A DNA stretch of 64,000 bases from Lepas anatifera (Eukaryota; Arthropoda; Thecostraca; Lepadidae), in NCBI GenBank assembly GCA_034440635.1, contig JAOTON010001478.1, forward strand, positions 1,550,001 through 1,614,000, written 5' to 3'. The translations under genes and the position numbers were made by a program. The notes beneath the pieces are model-generated. The model worked only from the letters and a program-made list of their open reading frames with translations. It searched no databases and had not been told where the DNA came from. Each line of letters begins with the position of its first letter. The stretch's first letter is position 1. Shown piece after piece: positions 34,140-44,864 of the stretch.

Positions 34140-35690
34140 TCAGGGGACTCTGCTCTGAGCTCAGGGGCACATGCCTTTTATCACCCCTCCCCAGAATCCA
34201 CCAGTATAATAAGTAATTTATTTAACCCGGGGTGCCTAGGCATCACAAGCCTATTCCTCGTTAGCTCCATTTTACAAGGGGAGTTTGCACTGTGTCCTTA
34301 TTCCCCATCTATTCAAGACCAGCTTAGGGGCCCCCTAGTGTGGATCAGAGTCCTCCAGAGCAGCTGCCCCTCATTCCCCCAGTTGTGCCCTCTGGGATTA
34401 GACTAGCCCCGCGACCCCCGAGGTGATGGGAGTTGGCCTTGTGTTCTTATTCTCTGTCTATTCAAGACCAGCTCATGGGGCCCCTGGTGTGGATCAGAGC
34501 TCCTCAGAGCAGCTCATGCTCGGCCCAGGACTAGACTAGCTCAGTGGCTCCAAAGATGGGGGGGTCATCAGACTAGCTCAATTGGCCGCAGATAGGCTCA
34601 TAGGGCCTTGCACCATATTAGCTCAGGGGGACCAGATCGATCAGCTCGGGGCCCAGATAAGCTCCTAGTCCCCAGACCAGAGCAGGGGTCTAGATCAGCT
34701 CAGGGAGCACCATATCAGCTCAGAGAGAGTGCAAGGGATCAGCTCAGTGGTCCCCGATTAGCTCAAGGCACAGATCAACTTGGAGGTACTATATCAAGTC
34801 AGGAGGCATTTAATCAGCCCAGGAGCCCCATACCAGCTCAGAGGCCTTCATCAGCCTCAGTGGGCACAACTCAGCTCAAGGCCCCAGAGCTGCTGAGAAA
34901 ATTACTTAATCAACTCAGGAGGCCCAGATCAGCTTAAAAAGCACCAGATTGGCTCAGGGGGCATAAAACTAGCTCAAGGGGCACTAGGTGAGCTCAGAGG
35001 GCATGAGATGGGCTCAGGAGGGAAAATGTTGGCTCAGGAGGCACCAGATCGACTCAGGGGCATTAGTTTAGCTCAGGGGAAACATATCTGCTCAGGGAGA
35101 ACCAGATTGATCAGCCCGGGAGCCCAGATCAGCTCCTAGCCCCCAGACCAAAGCAGGGGCATAGATCAGCTCAGAGAACACAAGATCAGCGCAGGGTGCA
35201 CCAGACCAGCTCAGGGGGCACCAGATCATCTTAGGAGACATCAATAACCAGCTTAGGGGGCACCTGATCAGCTCAAGAGGCAACATATTGGCTCAGGGGT
35301 GAGTAGATTAACTCTGCGAGGCATGCGATCAGCTCAAGGGGCTCAGATCAGCTCAAGGGGCACTAAAACAGCTAATAGGGCACCAGGCGAGCTCGGAGGT
35401 ATCAGACTAACTCAGAGAGCATTAGCTAGGTTCAAGAGGCACAATTATTTGCTCAAGGGGCACCAGATTGACTCAACGGACACCAAGCTCGGAGGTATCA
35501 GACTAACTCAGAGAGCATTAGCTAGGTTCAAGAGGCACAATTATTTGCTCAAGGGGCACCAGATTGATTCAACGGACACCAGATCAGCATAGAAAGCACG
35601 TGATCAGCTCAAGTGGTCAGGACCAGCTCAGTGGGCACCAGATGAGCTCAAGGGGTACCAGACTAGCTCCGCCGGTACGATTATTGGCGA
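34140..35690. repeat. Minisatellite A (unit ~20-21 bp) in E1
   Basis: A degenerate tandem array of GGGGCACCAGATCAGCTCAG-type units. A 92-bp segment (GAGGTATCAGACTAACTCAG...) is doubled at 35,395 and 35,487. The unit is the reverse complement of the CCCCTGAGCTGATCTGG-type minisatellite in E2 and E3. Apparent open frames are products of the repeat. Confidence 0.88.
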
Positions 35691-35991
35691 CGATGAGGCA
35701 TTAGCTGGTTATGGATTACGTACCCATAATTTCCGGGGTGTTTGGAAAGGCGACAGAATGCCCTAGCTGACCAAAAAAGGTACTTAATTGTAAAACAATA
35801 GTTTTAATCGCTAAATGTGATCTAATTACATCTAGGTTCGACAGCGTAGGGCAATAGCACCTATGAGGGGGAGGGGGTACGTGACCTCCTCGCTGCGCCC
35901 CTGTCCACGATTGAAGTGTATCAGTTTCGTGGGGTTAAATTTTACCTTCAGCATGGCAGAGGGGATGGAGATTGAAATGAAAGCAAAGGAC

Positions 35992-36524
35992 TTAAAGGGA
36001 ACGTGGCACCTTTATAACGTGATTTTAACTGAGATAGCTAAGTTGTATAGCATGCCGGAAATCCCGGTACTCTCTGTATCATTTGTCTTGAAACTCATCA
36101 TCAGGTCAGGTCATCATCATCAGGGTCGCCGCCACAGAATTTTTGCAGGGGGGGGGGACGGACCCGGGCTGGTGCTGACCGAGGGAGGCAAATTTTGAGC
36201 ATATTCGGTACCTGATGGCATTAATGACCGTTGATGCAAAAATGTTTGGGGGACGTCCCCCCCTGGTTGGCCAACAGGGGGAGATGCGTCCCCCCGTCTC
36301 CCCGCTTTCGGCGCCCATGATCATCATCATTGTTACATCATCACTAAATAATCATCCGCAGGCAGATATTTATTTCGATCCTCAGAGGAGCATTTAAAAA
36401 TCAAAACATTGAGCTTATTGTACATTTTTCAGAGAAATAATGAACACTTCCATGATTTTCGGCCAAAAGTTCCTCTAATTACACCAAATTTCATTATTTA
36501 ACCAAGGTGCCACATTCCCTTTAA
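35992..36524. mobile_element. TTAAAGGG-type MITE (Kolobok/T2-like), copy 1
   Basis: TTAA at 35,992-35,995 and 36,521-36,524 flanks an element whose ends are AGGGAACGTGGCACCTT and, inverted, AGGGAATGTGGCACCTT (16 of 17 match). TTAA targets with AGG-type ends match the T2/Kolobok MITE pattern. The 525-bp length includes a 199-bp hAT-like insertion (e6) and its 8-bp duplication. Non-coding. Confidence 0.72.
36113..36327. mobile_element. 199-bp hAT-like MITE (e6) inserted in the TTAA MITE
   Basis: The element spans 36,121-36,319. The ends CAGGGTCGCCG and, inverted, CATGGGCGCCG agree at 9 of 11 positions. ATCATCAT is present on both sides (36,113-36,120 and 36,320-36,327). The flanks are an ATC-rich microsatellite, which weakens the duplication evidence somewhat. 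Confidence 0.65.
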
Positions 36525-37553
36525 CCCGCGCCCCACCGGGGGTCCGGCGCCACCTTCGCCCCACCGGGGGCCATCGATGGCCCCCCCTCTAACTCCGAAA
36601 ATATGGGCGTTAACGCAGATCTGCACAGTGCAATAGAAAGCTCGCGTGAATTCAGTAAGAAATTACTTCGCATGGCATGTTTTAGTGCTCAGGTCAATGG
36701 TTTGACCTCCAGAGGTCAAATTAGGTCAAGATCGGCTATTTTCACTCAAATATGCAATGATTAAGCAATCTGGTCATAACTCTTATGCCATTAGAGCTAT
36801 TGAGGCCTGGTAAAGTACATTTGATAGGAAATTGCCAGTACTTTTTCCGCTATGTGGAATGTAAAGACCTCCCGCCAGTGGTTTGACCTCCAGAGGTCAC
36901 CTCGTGACCTAATATGACCTGAGGTCACGAAAGGTCAAAAAGTGACTTTGCCGTATATCAAATGAAAGCCAGTGACAAGACAAACACGATGGTGTTTGTT
37001 TCCCCGCTCTAGCTTAATTAGGTCAAAAGTTATTGTCAAAATACTGTTTTTGACCACTGGTGACCTTGGATGACCTTGGAAAAGTCAAAGGGTAAATATG
37101 ACCCCTGGGATCCGTGAAAGGGTGTCCAAAAACGTTGTTCTGAGCAGTCTGAGTATTTGCAATCATTTTTGTGGCTTTTATATCATGAAACAGGTTTTCC
37201 CCATGCTTTTCCAATGGGAGAGGTAGCCTCGTGACATGACCTCAGGGCACGAAATCGAAAAATCCCGGATATACACATTGTAGACCCTGGAGGGGTCATG
37301 AAGTTTAGGAAGTTTCAAATCGATCGACTTTGAAATGTAGCTCTTACAGAGCTCTAAAGTTGAAAGAGGTGACCTTGGTTGACCTCGTCTGGTGACCTGA
37401 CCTTGGGTGACCCGGGGTAAAAAATTTCAGGGATGATGGGAAAATGATGCAGTGAGAGGTAGATCCCTCAACCGCGGTGCTGCGCCTCGTCGTTTTTCTG
37501 CTATCCCGGAAAAACCTTAGGGGGCCATCGATGGCCCCCCGGTGGGGCGAGGG
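36525..37553. mobile_element. TTAA-flanked AGGTCA-type element (copy 3)
   Basis: The 1,029-bp element lies between TTAA at 36,521-36,524 and 37,554-37,557. Left end CCCGCGCCCCACCGGGGG, complement of right end CCCTCGCCCCACCGGGGG (17 of 18); just inside both is CCATCGATGG. The left end has a partial tandem duplication of this motif. The interior has dense AGGTCA/TGACCT sites (36,690-36,730 and 36,880-36,960, 37,050-37,100, 37,360-37,410). CCC...GGG ends at TTAA recall piggyBac; no transposase is present. Confidence 0.68.
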
Positions 37554-37981
37554 TTAAAGGGAATGTTGCACCTTGGTCGAATCCTGAAATTCATCGTAAT
37601 TAGGGGATACTTTTAGCCGAAAATCATGGAAGCGTCCATTATTTCTCTGAGAAATGTACAATAAGCTCAATATTTTTATTTTTAAAATGCTCCTCTAGGG
37701 AAAAAATAATCTGCCTGTGGATGATGTCATGATCTGGCAGCCACTATCATATCCAATAGGCTTCAAGGGCTTCGATTGGCTAATGCTCACCGTGACGTCA
37801 GCATATGTCGTCACACCAACATCGCTGTCAACTGTGGCCTACTGCTAAGGGTACCTACATGAGGGATACATTTCAGGTAGTTTTTAGCTTTTTCTTCGGA
37901 AAGTTTGAGTTTCAAGACAAATGATATATAGACTACCGGGTTTTCCGGCATGCTTTACAACTTGGCTATCTCAGTTAAAAC
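37554..37981. mobile_element. TTAAAGGG-type MITE, copy 2, inverted and truncated
   Basis: From TTAA (37,554) and AGGGAATGTTGCACCTT this copy runs in the opposite orientation to copy 1, so copy 1, the TTAA element and copy 2 form a ~2-kb palindrome. Matches include ATAATGAACACTTCCATGAT (copy 1) and the complement of 37,620-37,660, and the CATGCCGGAA region near 37,950. It stops at 37,981 about 25 bp short of its expected end, exactly where minisatellite B begins. Confidence 0.75.
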
Positions 37982-37984
37982 CAA

Positions 37985-38882
37985 GGGGCGGCAGTTATCA
38001 GTCAGAGGCGGCAGTTATCAACAAGGGGCGGCAGTGATCATTAAGGGGCCGCAGTTATCAACCAAGGTGCGACAGTGATCAGCCTGGGGCGCCAAATAGC
38101 AGCCAAGGGGCAGAATTAATCAGTCAAGCGGCGGCAGCTATCATCCAGGGGCAACAGTTATCAGCCAGGGGGAGACACTTATCAATCCGCCGGGGGAGGC
38201 AGTGATTAGCCAGGGGCGGCAGTTATCAGCCAAGGGCCGGCAGTTTTCAGTCAGGGGGCGGCAATGATCAGCCAGGGGGCGGAAGTGATCAGCCAGGGGC
38301 GGCAGTGATCAGCCAAGGACGGAAGTTATCAGGCAGGGGGGCAGTAGTGATCTGCCAGGGGGCGGCAGTCATCAGCTAAGAGCCGATAGTTTTCACTCAG
38401 GGGCGGCAATGATCAGCCAGGGGGCGGTAGCGGTCAGCCAGGGGCGGCAGTTAGCAGCCAAGGGGCGGCAATAATCAGCCAGAGGGCGGCAGTTAGCATC
38501 CAAGGGGCGGCAGTTGTCAGTCAAGGGGCGGCAGTGATCAGCCAGGGGCGGAAGTTATCAGCCAAGAGCCGGCAGTTTTCAGTCAGAAGGCGGCAATGAT
38601 CGGCCCAGTGGGGCGGCAGTTATCCGCCAGGGGCGGCAATGATCAGTCAGGGGGCGGCAGTAATCAGTCAGGGGGCGACAATGATCAGCCAAGGGGCGGC
38701 AGTTATCAGTCAGGGGCGCCAGTGATCAGCCAGAGGGCGGTAGTGATCAGTCAGGGGCGGAAGTTATCAGTCAGTAGGCGGAAGTGGTCTGCCAGGGGGC
38801 GGCATTGATCTGCCAGGGGGGCGGAAGTTATCCGCCAGGGGCGGCAATTAGCAGTCAAGGGGCGGCAGTTATCAGTCAGGGG
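37985..38882. repeat. Minisatellite B, left part (unit ~20-22 bp)
   Basis: Tandem GGGGCGGCAGTGATCAGCCA-type units, varying between TTATCA and TGATCA, GTCA and GCCA. The array is interrupted by E2 at 38,883 and continues at 44,865. Confidence 0.92.
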
Positions 38883-38962
38883 CAGTGACGGATCTAGGAT
38901 TTCGTTAAGGGGGGCCCAGGCTCGGAGGGCGCCGAACCTGGGGGGCGCCGAACCTGAGGGGC

Positions 38963-39487
38963 GCCAATTTCAGTGGCAGATCTAGCCGGTCGGTTTGGGA
39001 GGGGCAGACCAAAGTCGAAAAGCAAAAAAAAAAAACGTCACGCAGTAAAAAGCTGCGCTACCAATATCACTTGCCGGTAGAATTTTGGGTTTGAGGCGAA
39101 AAGCTAAAAAAACGTCACGGGGTGAAAAAAATATGGGCTCGAGATACTTCTCCCTATCCAAGGCTGGCTATACTATGACTGGTTTTATTATAACTGAGAA
39201 TTATTGATATTTACTCCATGATTCTGATGAAGGGGTGTGCCCGAATATATAATCTTCAGTGTTTTTTACATTTCCGGATTCGAGGGGACAGGCCAGGGAA
39301 CATCTTATCAACTTATGTTCTGTTTGAAGTTGAGAGTTGAAACACCAAAATCTTGCTTATAAACTAAAAAGGAGTAGGGGAAAAAGGAGGTCGATCGCTT
39401 TGGGGGTCAAAAACATAGTGTTGCCCCGAGCTTTTCCGTTTAGGGGAATGCCTTTTTGCCCCCCTTGGATCCGCCACTGGCCAATTT
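38963..39487. mobile_element. 509-bp hAT-like element (e5) nested in E2
   Basis: The element spans 38,971-39,479. Left end CAGTGGCAGATCTAGCC, complement of right end CAGTGGCGGATCCAAGG. GCCAATTT is duplicated perfectly (38,963-38,970 and 39,480-39,487). It contains a copy of repeat R at about 39,164-39,315, uninterrupted at the point where the Helitron cluster sits elsewhere. A CACGCAGTAAAAAGCTGCG segment lies near 39,038. Confidence 0.92.
39164..39315 (+). repeat. Uninterrupted copy of repeat R (paralogous empty site)
   Basis: GAGAATTATTGATA runs directly into TTTACTCCATGATTCTGATG here. In the other copy these halves are 18.2 kb apart (8,713 and 26,919), separated exactly by the Helitron-like cluster. 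A 13-bp indel (GGTTTTATTATAA) distinguishes the left half. The hammerhead-like motif is also present (CTGATGAAGGGGTGTGCCCG). Confidence 0.85.
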
Positions 39488-39789
39488 ACCACCCAAAAGG
39501 CGGCCAGTGTCAATGTAAAACGAGTTTAAAAAAGGATTTGTAAATGCTTATTTTCATGAAAGCTTCCTCTTAGTGAGGACATGTTCACGTTTACCATCAA
39601 GCATTTTCGGGCCAGCTAACGACTGACACCTTGGTAGAAAATGCTGAAGGCACCCACTGACACTAACTGAAGCACGATGAGCAAATAATACAGTTATATT
39701 CGGTCATGGCGAAAACTGAGGTGTCGTATCCACCACCTCCACTTATCACAGTTGTCCTGGCCAACTGCTCCATACTGAAATAGCCGATT

Positions 39790-40570
39790 TACGCTAACCT
39801 GAGCCTCATAGGCCGCAGAACCTCTGCGGGCCTGGGCCCCTGAGTTTTTTGGTGACTTCTCTGAGTTTATATCGAGTCCCCTCAGCTAATTTGGGACCGC
39901 TTTAGTTAACCAGGCCCTCACACTGAACTTGAAACCTATGTGTCGCCGCTGAAGCCTATTCAGTTTTTCGGGGCCCTTTTATTGATATAGGGCCCTCTCA
40001 ACAGATCCTGGGCCCTCTGAGCTAAAAGTTGGAGCTCTGAGCTCTGAGCCCCAAGCTGGATTAGTGTCCCTTAAGCTGGTCAGGGTCCCCTGGGTTGGTA
40101 CCGTTTTCGTTTAACTGATATAGATCCCTTCAGCTTGTTTGGGGCCCGTTGTGCGTATCTGGGCAATAGTTCGTCGAGGCACCCAGCTAGTCTGGCCCTA
40201 TTAGTTTTATTTGCCTTCTGAGCTGCTGCAGGGTCCCCTCAGAGTGTCTGGGCCCCATGAGTTGAAAATTGGACCCCTGTGTCAATTTTGAGTCCCTGAG
40301 CTTATTTAGAAACCGTTTAAAGAGGTAGACACCCCACGCTGGTCTTGAGAATCCTGTGTTGGCACTGAGGTCAAATGAGCTCGTTGGGGGCCCTTATCTG
40401 GGCCCCCTTAACTGGCACGGGCCCCTCAGCTGATTTTGGAGACCCAAAATCCCTCCTACCGGATTCCACCCACGCCAGATTTCCTGACTCCCTGAGGGAT
40501 CCTGGGTGCCATTGGGGATTTTTCCCGCGATCAGCGCTGGGGTCCCTCCCCGAGACAAAGCTTACAACAT
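39790..40570. repeat. Degenerate CCCCTGAGCTGATCTGG-type minisatellite in E2
   Basis: Poorly conserved ~20-25-bp units with GGGCCCCTGAG, CAGCTAATTTGGG and TTAGCTGGTC-like parts. The same family, better preserved, fills E3 (58.4-59.0 and 62.3-62.8 kb) and, inverted, E1 (34.1-35.7 kb). Confidence 0.7.
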
Positions 40571-40639
40571 GTCTCTGTCTCTATACTCTAGCGTCTGCCA
40601 GAGTTGAGCTAGAATCATTTTAGGCACAATTTGCTTCCT

Positions 40640-41650
40640 CTCGTTACGGCGAATCATCAAATAATGTATAATATGACTATACTAGGTTAAAACATAAAAA
40701 TGACCTCACCTAAGGTTAGGTCAAGGCCACCATCTAGCCTAGCATAGTCAATATGCATATCAATCAACTCACAATAACAATAAAAAAATGGTATCAAAAT
40801 ACGGGTTTTATCAATATTTCCTGCAAAGCCATTGACCCAAGTCTTAAAACCTGCTTAGGAAGCCCCAGATGAACTCTCAGAGGAAACATGTCTAAACTTG
40901 CAACATGTACCGATAAAGAGACCTAGGGTACTATGATTTGGGGAATCCGAAGGTATTTCAAGCGGCGTCTGCAGACATAGAGCAATTGTTCGGCAAATTT
41001 CCGTTTTATCCCATGCATTTTCAATGGAGAGGTCATGATTCGTACCTGTCCCTAGGTCATCGATGGAAAAAATCCCGGAATAAATTTATTAGTACTTTTT
41101 GGGCCCATTATATGGTACAAGTTTGAATTCGATAGATTCACCCTTTTCTTACTTACCCCAACAAACATTTTTTGGGGTGAGGTCACTTGACCTGCACTGG
41201 TGACCTAGCCTGAGATGACACAACCTTAAATTTTGAGGGAAAGTTGCGGAAGTGATCAATGGTAAGGTGTGACAAGTACTGAGTCGCTTCGCGCCGACGC
41301 TTTTTCTTGCCACTGGGAGACCTCGAGGGGGTGTTCAAGCACACCCCAACGGGCCGGAATGGGGCGCCAATACTCGAGAACAGGGCTGAGGCCAAAAGGG
41401 AAGGCTCTAAACAATGTCTGAAATTGTGGGGTCAAGGTCCTTCAAGGTCATTGACCTATTACGACACAACCCAACATATTATGCCTAATTTACGCTATAA
41501 CTAACGCTGCGCCCAAGCTTACCAATGACCTTTGATCAAGCCTTGATCATCAAGACCAGTCACCTTTAAAATTGACCTGTGACCTTGATCTAAACACTGA
41601 ATAACCTTAACTTTGATGTAATAGCATACGTTATAATAGGTGTCGTAACG
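40640..41650. repeat. AGGTCA-rich segment (copy 4 of the family), boundaries unclear
   Basis: Carries CCCATGCATTTTCAATGGAG with AGGTCATGATT near 41,010-41,040 and GAGGTCACTTGACCTGCACT near 41,180, matching the core of the elements near 31,100, 37,200 and (inverted) 5,980. Terminal TTAA repeats could not be located. The right part (41,400-41,640) has many more TGACCT/AGGTCA sites. Confidence 0.6.
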
Positions 41651-41669
41651 TTATGCAACGTCATTTAGG

Positions 41670-44600
41670 GCCTGTCCAGGAGTAACTGTGCTCATCAGGG
41701 ACACCTATGCTCTCTGGAGGGGCCTTTGCTTCGATGAGGCACCTGTGCCACCCAGGGGCGCCTTCGCTCCTCAATGGACGCGACCTAGCTATCCAGGGGC
41801 ATCTTTGCTGTTCTGGGGGTGCATTTGATACCCAGTGCCCAAGGAGAGCTTTTTCTTATCCAGGTTCACCTTGGTATTGAGGGGCGTATTTTTATTCAAG
41901 GTAACCTATACTACCCAGTGGCGCCTACCCTATGCAAGGGGCGCTTAGGCTATCCAGGGGGCGGCAATTTGCTATACATAGGGCGCCCTTATGCTCTCCA
42001 TGGGCACCTCATTCAGAGGGTGCCTCTGATATTCAGGGGCGCTTTTCCTATCAGCAGGGTACCTGTGCCATCTTGGGGCTATTCTTATCAAGGGACGCTG
42101 CTGTTATTCAGGAATACCTACACCACTGTCGAGGGTCGCCTTTGCTACCCAGAGGCGCCTTTACTTCTTAGGAAGTTTGGCGCCCATGCTTTAAGGAGTG
42201 CTTTGGCATCGATTGATTGCTCTATTATTGGGCTTAGGTGCGCGTGAACCTTGAGCTCATGTAGCGCCCATATTGTTGCTAAGGAACGCTTATGCTATCA
42301 AAGGGCGCCTTTGCTATCCAGGGCCTCTGTATTATTCAAGGCAGTCTGTTCTATCCACGGGCATCTGATATTTCGGGGGCGGTGCCTAGGTTATTCAGGA
42401 GGCGGCTTTTTTCTCCACAGGGGCGCACTATTGCTTTCCAGGGGCGCCGTTACTGCCCAGGTGTGTCTTTCTATCCAGGGGCGCATATGCTCTCTAGGTG
42501 TATTTTTCAATCACAGACATGATTGAAATACATGCCCCTACGTTATCCTGGGGTGCTTTTTGTCTCCGGTAAGGCGTTATTTGTCTCTTCCGGGCACCAG
42601 TTTATCCAAGGCCACCTATGCTGTCTAGAGAAACTTTGTTATCTAGGGCTGCCTTCGCTGTTAAGGGTCACCTTTGCTACCCAAAGGAAGCATTTTACTT
42701 TCCTGGATTGCCTACTTCCATCTAAGGGGCGCATATGCTATCTTGGAGCGCCTTTGCAAACATGGGGCGCACTTTTCTATCCAGGGGCACCTTTGCACTT
42801 GAGCGGGCGCCTCTGCAATCCAGGAGGAGCCCAAAATAGATGGAGAATAACAATTCTGAAATAAGGCGCTCGAACACTGAAATAAAGTGCCTAATTATCA
42901 GAAAAAGGCGCTCATCTGCTGAACGGGGAGGACTGCTGGTTGGTGAGGGCAACGTTCTCGGAAGTGAGGCGCACATGCTGAAAAAGGCACCCGGTTGCAG
43001 CGATGGAGCACTAAGCCTTCAGTTATAGGTTAATTAAATGTGGTTAAAGGCAGTCCATGCTCAAATTGAGCGCTCGAGCCCTGTAACAGAGCGCGCGACT
43101 GTCGGACAGGTGTGCCAAACCATAGACAGTAGGGCAGCTGAAGATGGAAAGGGACACCTATGATATCCTGGGGGCGCCTGTACTCTCAGGTGAGGCGCTT
43201 GTTTTCTTCCTCAGGCGCCTAGTTTATCCATGGCCGCATATGCTGTCCAGATAATCTATTTCAAGAAGGGTTAACTTTGCTGTCCAGGGGCGCCTTTCCT
43301 AGCCAAGGGCGCATATTGTATCCGTAGGGCACTTCATCCAGGGGGCGCCTAGGCTATCCAAAGGCGGCTTTTCTATCGAAGGTTTGCCTTCCTAGGGGCG
43401 CCTTTGCTACCCAGGGGCGCCTTTGCTGTCCACAGCACTTGTGTTATCCAGGGTTGTCTTTGCTGTCCAGGGGCGCCTTTGCTATCCAAGGGTGCATATG
43501 ACATCCGTAGGGCGCTTTTTCCGGTGGGCGCCTAGGCTATCAAAGGGCGCCTTTTTCTACCCAAGGTGAGCATTTTATTTTCCTAAAGCGCCTACTTCTA
43601 TCTAAGGGGCGCTTATGCTGTTCAGGGCACCTATGTTACCAATATTTGCCTTTGCTGCCCAGGGGCGCCTTTCCTAGCCAAGGGCGCATATGATATCCGT
43701 AGGGCGCTTCATCCAGGGGGCGCCTAAGCTATCCAAAGGCGGCTTTTCAATCGAAGGGGTGCCTTCCTAGGGGCGCCTGTGCTACCCAGGGGCGCCTTAG
43801 CTGTCCACAGCACTTGTGTTATACAGGGTTGTCTTTGCTGTCCAGGGGTGCCTTTGCTATCCAAGGGTGCATATGACATCCGTAGGGCGCTTTTTCCAGT
43901 GGGCGCCTAGGCTATCAAAGGGCGCCTTTTTCTACCCAAGATGAGCATTTTATTTTCCTAAAGCGCCTATTTCTATCTAAGGGGCGCTAATGCTTTCCAG
44001 GGCACCTATGTTACCAAGATTTGCCTTTGCTGTCCAGGGGCGCCTTTCCTAGCCAAGGGCGCATATGATATCCGTAGGGCGCTTCATCCAGGGGGCGCCT
44101 AGGCTATCCAAAGGCGGCTTTTCTATCGAAGGGGTGCCTTCCTAGGGGCGCCTTTGCTACCCAGGGGCGCCTTTGCTGTCCACAGCACTTGTGTTATCCA
44201 GGGTTGTCTTTGCTGTCCAGGGGCGCCTTTGCTATCCATGGGTGCATATGACATCCGTAGGGCGCTTTTTCCAGTGGGCGCCTAGGCTATCAAAGGGCGC
44301 CTTTTTCTACCCAAGGTGAACATTTTATTTTCCTAAAGCGCCTATTTCTATCTAAGGGGCGCTTATGCTGTCCAGGGCACCTATGTTACCAAGATTTGCC
44401 TTTGCTGCCCAGGGGCGCCTTTCCTTGCCAAGGGCGCATATGATATCCGTAGGGCGCTTCACCAGGGGGCGCCTAGGCTACCCAGGGGCGCTTCATCCAG
44501 GGGGGCGCCTAGGCTACTCAGGGGTGCATTAGTTCCCCATGGCGCAATCCTGCTATCTAGTGACGCCTTTTCTTTGCCGGGGCGCTTTTGTTAGCTTTCT
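41670..44600. repeat. Minisatellite C (unit ~20 bp) with a 375-bp higher-order period
   Basis: Units are GGGGCGCCTTTGCTATCCAG-like. From about 43,262 to 44,460 a block of ~19 units repeats as a whole: AGCCAAGGGC markers lie at 43,301, 43,676, 44,051 and (as TGCCAAGGGC) 44,426, spaced exactly 375 bp. A non-repetitive gap with GGCGCTC motifs is at about 42,830-43,140. Long open frames here are array translations. Confidence 0.92.
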
Positions 44601-44759
44601 AAATTTCATCTTCAAAATTTTACTGGGGCGCAAAAGACCAGTAAAGGCGTCTAGTGTTTGGGCAGGGGCGCTTTGCCATGGTTTTAAGGACTATGTGTTA
44701 ATTCAAGTCGAATAAGTGGTATCTACCACCTTGGCGCACGAAATGGGTAGAGGCGCGCC

Positions 44760-44794
44760 GCTCATATCGGGCGCCTTCGGCGCCCGATATGAGC
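44760..44794. repeat. 35-nt perfect hairpin near the right end of E2
   Basis: Two 16-bp arms (GCTCATATCGGGCGCC and complement) around TTC. The GGCGCC-TTC-GGCGCC apex resembles the GGC-TTC-GCC hairpins of the Helitron modules. It lies ~70 bp from the right terminus of E2. Confidence 0.9.
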
Positions 44795-44864
44795 TAAGCT
44801 ATGCTGAGGCGCTTCGGAGCTAAGGGGGCCCGGGCCCCCTGGGCCCCCCTTGGATCCGTCACTG

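Larger units (their letters stand above)
27492..35911. mobile_element. E1: 8.4-kb hAT-like non-autonomous element with perfect 8-bp duplication
   Basis: The element spans 27,500-35,903 (8,404 bp). The left end CAGGGGCGCAGC is the exact inverted repeat of the right end (12 bp). TCCACGAT is duplicated at 27,492-27,499 and 35,904-35,911. No transposase frame is present. It holds a 3-kb foldback (28.56-31.65 kb), unique sequence with a perfect 37-nt palindrome, a GC-rich block, and a ~1.5-kb minisatellite near the right end. The TIR is short, but a 12-bp TIR and 8-bp TSD together are unlikely by chance. Confidence 0.82.

Noticed and set aside
34608..35592. Open frames in minisatellite A.
   Set aside because: Periodic repeat translation with no domain.
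41819..42526. Long open frames in minisatellite C.
   Set aside because: They are translations of a ~20-bp repeat; several overlapping frames stay open for the same reason.
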